DNA of 64,000 nt from Micromonospora nigra. Lineage in GTDB: Bacteria; Actinomycetota; Actinomycetes; Mycobacteriales; Micromonosporaceae. Positions 58,236 to 64,000 of this stretch are shown here, one piece after another; position 1 is the stretch's first letter, and every line of letters begins with the position of its first letter. The DNA lies in the NCBI RefSeq assembly GCF_900091585.1, contig NZ_FMHT01000003.1, positions 4,889,501-4,953,500 on the forward strand, in the 5' to 3' direction. The position numbers and the translations under genes were made by a program. The notes under the pieces are model-generated. The model saw only the letters and a program-made list of their open reading frames with translations, searched no databases and was not told the DNA's origin.

Positions 58236-59782
58236 GCTGGGCCGACGCCGGTGGAACCGGCACCACACCGCCCGCCGTCGCGGCTGGGCTGGAGCCTGGC
58301 CGGCTGGCCGCGGGCACCGAGCGGCGGCTGGGTGCCGCACCGAGCGTGGCGCGACAGCAGCTGCTGCGCAGCGTCCGTGAACTCGCCTTCGAGCTGAAGA
58401 CCGAGCAGTTCAGCCTCCTTGAGGCGGTCCGTGGCTCCCGTCTCGGGGGCGTCACCCTCTCGCAGACCCAGGTGCCGGTCACTCTGCGGATCACCTTCGA
58501 GGCCGACGGCCCGGGAGTACGGGTGGTTGTGCTGCTGGTCGATCGCTGGCCCGGCAGGACGGGACGAAACTGGGGCGTGACCTCGGTGTACGTCGGCCTC
58601 TTCGAGTCCGTGCTAAGTACGCTCGACGCCGTCCTCGGGCGGCTCGATCCGGCGGCTGCGACCTCGTTCGCACCGTGGTGGCGGCAGACCGGCCCGGGCG
58701 ACGTGGCGGTGATGCAGCACGCCGCCGGTCTGGTCAACCGAGCGCAGGCCGCCCTCTCCCGGCACGCGGGGCGTCTGCTCGACGGCGGTGGGCAGGCGCA
58801 ACGGCAGGCCGTTGTCACCCGTACCGGCGGCGCGACCTTCACCTTCGAGACGGCCGACGCCGTCGCCGAGGTGCCCGCCGAACTGGCCGACGGCATGCTG
58901 ATGGTCGGCACGCTGATCGTCAGCCGGCCGGGCGGCATGCCGCCGAACCTCGTCGCGCAGGTGCAGTCGCTGGTCTTCCGGGTCGAGGAGCACCTGGCGG
59001 CCAACGCGGCCAACGCGGCCGGTGCGGCCGACCGAATCACCGTGGAGTCGTCGGACGTGCCCGCGGTTACCTTCCTGTACCAGCAGGCGCGGCTGCGCGG
59101 CGTACTGCCGGTGCGGACCCTGCGGACCTGCACCACCTGCCGGCTGGAGAAGGTCACCAATCCGGAGATGGAACGCCTGCAGGAGCGCACCCGGCGTACC
59201 CGGGACCTGGCCACCAGCATCAGCGGGTTGATCACGCCCTACGTGCTCGCCGGCCGGCTGGTGCAGCTCAACAGCAAGGGTCCGGACTTCGCCTGCCCCC
59301 GCTGTCAGGGCATGGACGCCGACGAGACGGTGGTGACCTACTGCCAGCGGTGCGGCGACCGACGTGCCGAAACCGCGCTGCGGACCTGCTCGAAGTGTCA
59401 GTTCGACTTTCGCACGCTGGTCGATGGGGGACAGCTCTGGCGGCCCCGAGCGGCGGCGTCGGTCTCCGCCCCGCAGGCCGCGGGGCACCTGCCACCCGGC
59501 GTGGCAGCGGCACCGCCGTTACCGCCCGCAGCACCGGCGCCGCCCGCACCACCGTTACCGCCCGCAGCACCGTTACCGCCCGCACCACCGGTACCCGGTG
59601 CGGCCCCACCCGCTGTGGCCGCACCGGCTGGGGCACCACCAGGTCCGGGTTGGTCCGGTGCGCAGCCTCCGCAGCCTCCGCCCTCGGGGCCGTCACGCCG
59701 CCCCCCAGCCGAGCGGCCACCGGGCTACCGGCCCGACCCGGAGGCGGAGCGGTGGCCCCGGCCACCGGGCTGTCCGCCCTGA
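58232..59782 (+). CDS. Zinc-ribbon protein with Pro-rich tail
   Basis: 516 residues. Residues about 1-290 form an alpha/beta domain with no family I recognise. Between about 290 and 390 are zinc-binding pairs: CTTC, CPRC, CQRC and CSKC. Residues 400-516 are Pro/Ala-rich and disordered. The presence of several CxxC pairs in a host operon with a PknG-like kinase suggests a regulatory or scaffold protein. Function unknown. Confidence 0.55.
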   Translation: MSWADAGGTGTTPPAVAAGLEPGRLAAGTERRLGAAPSVARQQLLRSVRELAFELKTEQFSLLEAVRGSRLGGVTLSQTQVPVTLRITFEADGPGVRVVVLLVDRWPGRTGRNWGVTSVYVGLFESVLSTLDAVLGRLDPAAATSFAPWWRQTGPGDVAVMQHAAGLVNRAQAALSRHAGRLLDGGGQAQRQAVVTRTGGATFTFETADAVAEVPAELADGMLMVGTLIVSRPGGMPPNLVAQVQSLVFRVEEHLAANAANAAGAADRITVESSDVPAVTFLYQQARLRGVLPVRTLRTCTTCRLEKVTNPEMERLQERTRRTRDLATSISGLITPYVLAGRLVQLNSKGPDFACPRCQGMDADETVVTYCQRCGDRRAETALRTCSKCQFDFRTLVDGGQLWRPRAAASVSAPQAAGHLPPGVAAAPPLPPAAPAPPAPPLPPAAPLPPAPPVPGAAPPAVAAPAGAPPGPGWSGAQPPQPPPSGPSRRPPAERPPGYRPDPEAERWPRPPGCPP

Positions 59783-59868
59783 CCTGCTCGTCGCCGTCTG
59801 TACGCGAAGGTCGGGGCGCGCTGGCCGGGGCCGCCGCCTGCCACCCCGGCGGATGGCAGGGTGGTGTC

Positions 59869-60261
59869 ATGGACAGGAAGCAGGTCGACGCCTGGATCGC
59901 GGCCTACGAGCAGGCATGGCGGACGCCGGGCACGGATGCGCTGGTCACGATCTTCACCGAGGACGCGAGCTACCGACAGGGACCGTACTGGACGCCTGTC
60001 GTCGGCCTGCCGGCCATCGCCCGGATGTGGGAGGAGCAGCGCGAGGGCCCCGACGAGGTGTTCCAGATGACCAGGGAGATCGTCGCGGTCGACGGTGACA
60101 CCGCGGTGTCGCGCCACGAGGTCCGTTACGGCGATCCGGTCGACCAGGAGTACCGCGACCTGTGGGTCATGCGATTCGCCGACGACGGACGGTGCCGGTC
60201 GTTCGAGGAGTGGCCGTTCTGGCCGGGACAGCAGCCGGCCGACCCGCCGGACGGGGCGTGA
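59869..60261 (+). CDS. SnoaL-like (NTF2-fold) protein
   Basis: 130 residues, ATG at 59869. WIAAYEQAWRTPGTDALVTIFTEDASYRQGPYWTP, then IARMWEEQREGP and VAVDGDTAVSRHEVRYGDP are typical of SnoaL/NTF2-like proteins (small ligand-binding or enzyme fold). No catalytic residues can be assigned. Confidence 0.7.
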   Translation: MDRKQVDAWIAAYEQAWRTPGTDALVTIFTEDASYRQGPYWTPVVGLPAIARMWEEQREGPDEVFQMTREIVAVDGDTAVSRHEVRYGDPVDQEYRDLWVMRFADDGRCRSFEEWPFWPGQQPADPPDGA

Positions 60262-60398
60262 CCGGATTCGACCGGGAGCTCCACAGTGGTGCCGACCGGT
60301 AGCGGTCCGCAGGGTCGGAAGTCCGACTCGGGGTGCGTGAACTGCACCGGATCGAGGGCAGCGGATGCGGTATCGGATCGATTACCCTGAGCAAGGTG

Positions 60399-62057
60399 AT
60401 GGTCGACCATGGCAGTGAGCCGTGGCCGGTCCGCATCCTCGGTCCACATCGGGCGGTGCTCGGCACCGGCATGGCGATCGACGAACGGCACGTGTTGACC
60501 TGCGCCCACGTCGTCGGTGCGGCTGGCGGGACCGAACCCCTCGACGGCGTGCCCACGTGGCCGGTCGGCGTCGACCTCGTCGGCCAACCGGGCGCTCCGA
60601 CGGTGTCGGCCCGGGTCGTGCCGGACTGCTGGGTGCCACCCACCGAAGACGGGCGGGGAGACGTCGCGCTGCTTGAGTTGGCGGTGCCGTTGGCGCACGG
60701 TCCGTTCGCGCCGCTGCGGCGGGTGCGCCCCTGGGGTCGCCGCGTCCTGGTGCAGGGCTTCCCGGAGACGCTGGAACACGGCGCGTACGTCAGAGCGAGG
60801 CTCGCCGGGCCGTCCGGTGCGGGACGGGAACGGGTCCAGATGGATTCCCTCGCCACCGGTCCCCAGATCATCCAGGGTTTCAGCGGCGCAGCGGTGGTCG
60901 ACGAGCTCACCGGTCACGTCGTCGGGATGGTGGTCAGCACCTACGGAGACGAGGCCGTCGCCGTCGGCCCGGCCGGCGGGCTGTCCTGGATGATCCCGGT
61001 CGAGGCGATCCTGAACCACCTCCCGTCGCTGCGCGACCGGGTGCCCGGCGAGCCATCGATCGACCTCGACTTCCTGGTGCCCGACCACTCTCCGGTCGAC
61101 CTGTCGGTCGCCCGCCGGCTCGTGGCCTTCTTCGACCGTCAGCTACCCGCGAACGTGCTGGTCATGGTGACCGTCCACCCGGGGTCCGGCACCGCTGCGG
61201 CGGTGCGTCGCGTCGCTGTGCACTCCAGTCGCGAGTTCCGCCCCTCCACCGGCCCGGACGACGGCCCGGACGACGGTCCCGGCGCTCCGCCCGTGGGCAG
61301 CATCGACCTGGCCGTGGACGCGGCCGGCCGGAGCACGGGAGACATCACCCAGCGGATCGCCGACTGGGCGGGCGTGTTCGACGGCACCACCACCGGGCCG
61401 GCCGCCGGCCCGCCGCCGCGCGCTCTGATCATCAACAACATCGACGAGGCGGACGAGCCCGAGAAGTTGCTCTCCGAGGTGGTGCTGCCCCTGGTGGACC
61501 AGGCTCCCGCGCGGGACCTGCGGATGCTGCTGACCTTCCGCGGTGAGTCGGTCATGCTCCGCCTCGCCCTGCTGGCGAGCCGTGTCGCCAGTCTCCAGGG
61601 CACCGAGGCGGCGGCCCGCCTCGCGTACCAGGCGGTCGCCCCGCGGGTCGCCGGGGTGCCGCCGGTGCCGGACCGGGCGACCAGGCTGCGGGTACGGCTC
61701 ACCGCGCTGCGCGCCGCGATCGCCGGCGACGCCGTGGACGACACGCTGGCCGACCGGCTGGCGTCCACCGAGCGGGCGACCGACCGGGCGTTGCGCGAGG
61801 CCGAGTCGGTCCGGCAACGGCTCGTCGCGTTGCACCGGAGCTGGTCCGACCTGCGGGGTCGGCTTGCCGGTTACCTGGCCATGGCGGTCCACCACGGGTT
61901 CTCGGAGGAACCCGCACTGAGCCCGATCCACCGGAAAGCGCACAAGCTGCTCCTCGACGGCCCGTGTGACCTGGTGATGGCCGAGGCGGCGGTGCGCCGC
62001 TACAGCGAGGCGGTCGTCGACCGGATCGAGGCCGAGCGACGAGGGGGTGACCGTTGA
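60399..62057 (+). CDS. Trypsin-like serine protease fused to degenerate NTPase-like region
   Basis: 552 residues. The protease triad is complete: H37 in VLTCAHVVG, D88 in GRGDVALLEL and S162 in IQGFSGAAVVD. From about 235 the protein has a weak P-loop-like VTVHPGSGTAAAVRR (no Lys) and LIINNIDEADEPEKLL (Walker B-like hhhDEA), suggesting a STAND/AAA-derived region that has lost ATP binding; this is by eye only. The start ATG at 60399 lies nine bases after a TACCCT -10-like element, so leaderless initiation is possible. TTGA overlap with the kinase gene suggests joint function. Confidence 0.65.
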   Translation: MVDHGSEPWPVRILGPHRAVLGTGMAIDERHVLTCAHVVGAAGGTEPLDGVPTWPVGVDLVGQPGAPTVSARVVPDCWVPPTEDGRGDVALLELAVPLAHGPFAPLRRVRPWGRRVLVQGFPETLEHGAYVRARLAGPSGAGRERVQMDSLATGPQIIQGFSGAAVVDELTGHVVGMVVSTYGDEAVAVGPAGGLSWMIPVEAILNHLPSLRDRVPGEPSIDLDFLVPDHSPVDLSVARRLVAFFDRQLPANVLVMVTVHPGSGTAAAVRRVAVHSSREFRPSTGPDDGPDDGPGAPPVGSIDLAVDAAGRSTGDITQRIADWAGVFDGTTTGPAAGPPPRALIINNIDEADEPEKLLSEVVLPLVDQAPARDLRMLLTFRGESVMLRLALLASRVASLQGTEAAARLAYQAVAPRVAGVPPVPDRATRLRVRLTALRAAIAGDAVDDTLADRLASTERATDRALREAESVRQRLVALHRSWSDLRGRLAGYLAMAVHHGFSEEPALSPIHRKAHKLLLDGPCDLVMAEAAVRRYSEAVVDRIEAERRGGDR

Positions 62058-64000
62058 GACGCTGTACCCGGACGGTGGGCTGCACCGGCACCGTCGGCGG
62101 GGCCGGTTTCTGCGATCACTGTGGGCGGTTGCAGGCCGGGACGTCGGTCCCCGGCGGCGGGCCGCAGCGGCCGGCGGCGGCTTCGCGGGCGATGCTACGG
62201 GACAGTTGGACCGTGGCCGGTCTGGTCTCCCTGCCGGTGCTGACCTTCGCTCCGGACCGGGCGACGACGCACCTGCTGCGGGTGCCGGAGGAGGCACGCT
62301 TCTGCGGCCAGGGCCACCCGGTCGGCCGGAGCCGGGCCGGGCGTCCCGGTCTGGACGAGGGTTCCTGCCCGCGTTGCCGCACCCGGTTCAGCTTCCTGCC
62401 CGGCCTGCGTCCCGGCGATGTCGTCGCCGACCGCTACCAGGTGGTTCGCTGCCTGGCCCGGGGCGGTCAGGGCTGGATCTACCTGGCCAGGGACGGCCAC
62501 CAGGACGACATCGAGGTCGCGTTGAAGGGCGTGCTGCACGCCAACGACGAGAAGGCTCTCGCGGCGGCCGTCCAGGAACGGCAGTTCCTCAACTCGCTCG
62601 ACCATCCCAACATCGTCCGGAGCATCGACTTCGCCACCCACGACGACCCGGTCGCCGGTCCGACGGGCTACATCGTGATGGACTACCTCGACGGCATGTC
62701 GCTGCGCAGGTTGCTGACCGCCGCCAAGGACCCGGCCCAGCCGGACGTCTCGCTGCCGCTGGACCACATCCTCGCCTACGGCCACGAGATCCTGGCCGCG
62801 CTGGACTACCTGCACCGGCGAGGGCTGCTCTACACGGACATGAAACCCGACAACGTGATGCGCACCGCAGACCGGATCAAGGTGATCGACCTGGGTGGGG
62901 TCCGCCGCGACGACCGTGGCTTCGCCGGCCTCGTCGGCTCCCCGGACTTCCTGGTCAGCCTGGAGGAACTCCAGACCCAGGGGGCGAGCGCGCGCTCCGA
63001 CCTCTTCGCCCTCGGCAAGACGCTGGCGGAGCTGTTCCGGCACCGTACCCCCGGACCGGACACCCCCGGCGCGGCGCACGACGCGCTGGGCGTCGAGTCG
63101 TTCCGGCGTCTCGTCGCCCGCGCCACCCACCTCGACTGGCACCGCCGGTTCGCCTCCGCCGGCGAGATGTCCGAACAGCTTCTGGGCGTGTTGCGGGAGA
63201 TCCTCTCCGGTGGACCGGATCGGCAGCAGCCCGAGCCGGTCTCGCTCTTCCTGCCCTCCGCCCGGCTGCTCGACGCCGGCCTCGGGCTGGTCCCGCCGCT
63301 GCACACGTGGATCGCCGAGGAGGACCGCGCGGTGTGGGACGACGGTCGCCCCTCCGCCCGGCTGGTGGCGCTGGGTCTGCCGGTGCCGCGCCCCGACCCC
63401 GACGATCCGGCCGCCGGCGAACTCGGCACGGTCGAGGCGCCGGACCCGCAGAGCCTGCTCAACAAGCTCGCCACCGTGGTGCAGACGTCGGTGGAGGTCG
63501 AACTCAGCCGGTGCCGGGCCCACCTGGAACTGGCCGACCCCCGCTCGGCCGCCGCCGCGCTGGCCGCCGCCGCGAGGATCCTCGACGTGCGGGCGGACGC
63601 GGACTGGCGGCTCGCCTGGCACCGGGCGTTGCTCGCGCTCACCGGCGACCGGATCGACGAGGCCGCCCGCCAGTTCGATGCGGTCTACGCCGACATCCCG
63701 GGGGAGATCGCCCCGAAGCTCGCGCTCGGCTACTGCGCCGAACGCAACGGCGACGCGCCGGTCGCGGCCCGCTACTACGCCGCGGTTTGGCGGCGGGACG
63801 CGTTCCAGGCCGGTGCGGCCTTCGGCCTGGCCCGGCTGCGGTTGGGGGCGAACGACCGTGCGGGAGCCGTGGCCATCCTCGACGAGGTTCCGGCACTGTC
63901 CCGACACCACGACACCGCGCGGATCGCCGCGGTGCGGGTGCTCTCGTCCCGGTTGCCCGGTGGGCTGCCCACCGCGAGTGAGCTGAACCACGCCGTGCGT
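62054..64000 (+). CDS. PknG-like Ser/Thr kinase (runs off window)
   Basis: At least 649 codons from TTG at 62054 (TTGA overlap, GAGGGGG upstream). The N-terminus has PknG-type rubredoxin Cys pairs (C4, C10, C20, C23; CDHCG) and a second Cys cluster. Kinase motifs: LARGGQGWIYLARD (glycine loop), VALKGV (Lys158), LLYTDMKPDNVM (catalytic loop, YTD for HRD) and VIDLGG (DLG for DFG), as in PknG. A TPR-like helical region follows (LALADPRSAAAALAAAARIL and similar). The end is cut by the window. It may phosphorylate or pair with the preceding protease. Confidence 0.85.
   Translation, partial: MRRCTRTVGCTGTVGGAGFCDHCGRLQAGTSVPGGGPQRPAAASRAMLRDSWTVAGLVSLPVLTFAPDRATTHLLRVPEEARFCGQGHPVGRSRAGRPGLDEGSCPRCRTRFSFLPGLRPGDVVADRYQVVRCLARGGQGWIYLARDGHQDDIEVALKGVLHANDEKALAAAVQERQFLNSLDHPNIVRSIDFATHDDPVAGPTGYIVMDYLDGMSLRRLLTAAKDPAQPDVSLPLDHILAYGHEILAALDYLHRRGLLYTDMKPDNVMRTADRIKVIDLGGVRRDDRGFAGLVGSPDFLVSLEELQTQGASARSDLFALGKTLAELFRHRTPGPDTPGAAHDALGVESFRRLVARATHLDWHRRFASAGEMSEQLLGVLREILSGGPDRQQPEPVSLFLPSARLLDAGLGLVPPLHTWIAEEDRAVWDDGRPSARLVALGLPVPRPDPDDPAAGELGTVEAPDPQSLLNKLATVVQTSVEVELSRCRAHLELADPRSAAAALAAAARILDVRADADWRLAWHRALLALTGDRIDEAARQFDAVYADIPGEIAPKLALGYCAERNGDAPVAARYYAAVWRRDAFQAGAAFGLARLRLGANDRAGAVAILDEVPALSRHHDTARIAAVRVLSSRLPGGLPTASELNHAVR

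Overview
The DNA is very GC-rich, with strong third-position GC bias, frequent GTG/TTG starts and leaderless promoters. Together with WhiB, PknG-like and DUF2637-type genes this points to an actinomycete, most likely of the Micromonospora group (inference from gene content and base composition only). No rRNA and no complete tRNA is present.

About the first 45.3 kb is one integrated HK97-type siphovirus, with its left end beyond base 1. Its right end is attR at 45284-45328, a 45-base 3' fragment of a tRNA-Val-like gene just after a tyrosine integrase (43886-45112). Positions 1-3964 (+ strand) hold a plasmid/AICE-like operon: HTH protein, DUF2637/SpdA-like protein and small membrane proteins. 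Positions 4073-27325 (- strand) are the late operon. Read from the right it runs kinase-HNH protein, small and large terminase, portal, protease, major capsid, two glycosyltransferases flanking a sulfotransferase, connectors, major tail protein, tail chaperones with a -1 frameshift, tape measure, tail tip proteins (one fused to a PhoD-type phosphatase), endolysin, small membrane proteins and holin. Three small + strand ORFs interrupt it. Positions 27414-43154 (- strand) are the early operon of about 40 short, mostly overlapping genes: HTH/excisionase-like proteins, a TOPRIM protein, RecB-like nuclease, ERF annealing protein, RuvC-like resolvase, WhiB and a replication-initiator-like protein whose gene carries an iteron array. 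Positions 43154-43881 are the immunity region, where a repeated 16-bp operator overlaps divergent leaderless promoters.

From 45.4 to 49.3 kb lies scar tissue of an older element at the same tRNA: a truncated second integrase, an IS256-family transposase whose first catalytic Asp appears to be Asn, and a leucine-rich-repeat-variant protein. From 49.5 to 53.6 kb is a decaying gene group: P450 pseudogene, frameshifted luciferase-like oxidoreductase, intact PrmC-like methyltransferase and frameshifted AMP-ligase fragment.

From 53.8 kb onward is host-type DNA. It starts with a secreted protein (53840-55591) carrying a recognisable ribosome-inactivating-protein (ricin/Shiga A-chain) domain plus two copies of a C-terminal domain. 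A dienelactone-hydrolase-like gene divergent from an ArsR-type regulator and a broken acyltransferase follow. The last group is an acidic protein, a zinc-ribbon protein, a SnoaL-like protein, a trypsin-like protease fused to a degenerate NTPase-like region, and a PknG-like kinase running off the window end.

All assignments come from reading translations by eye; no database or structure search was run.
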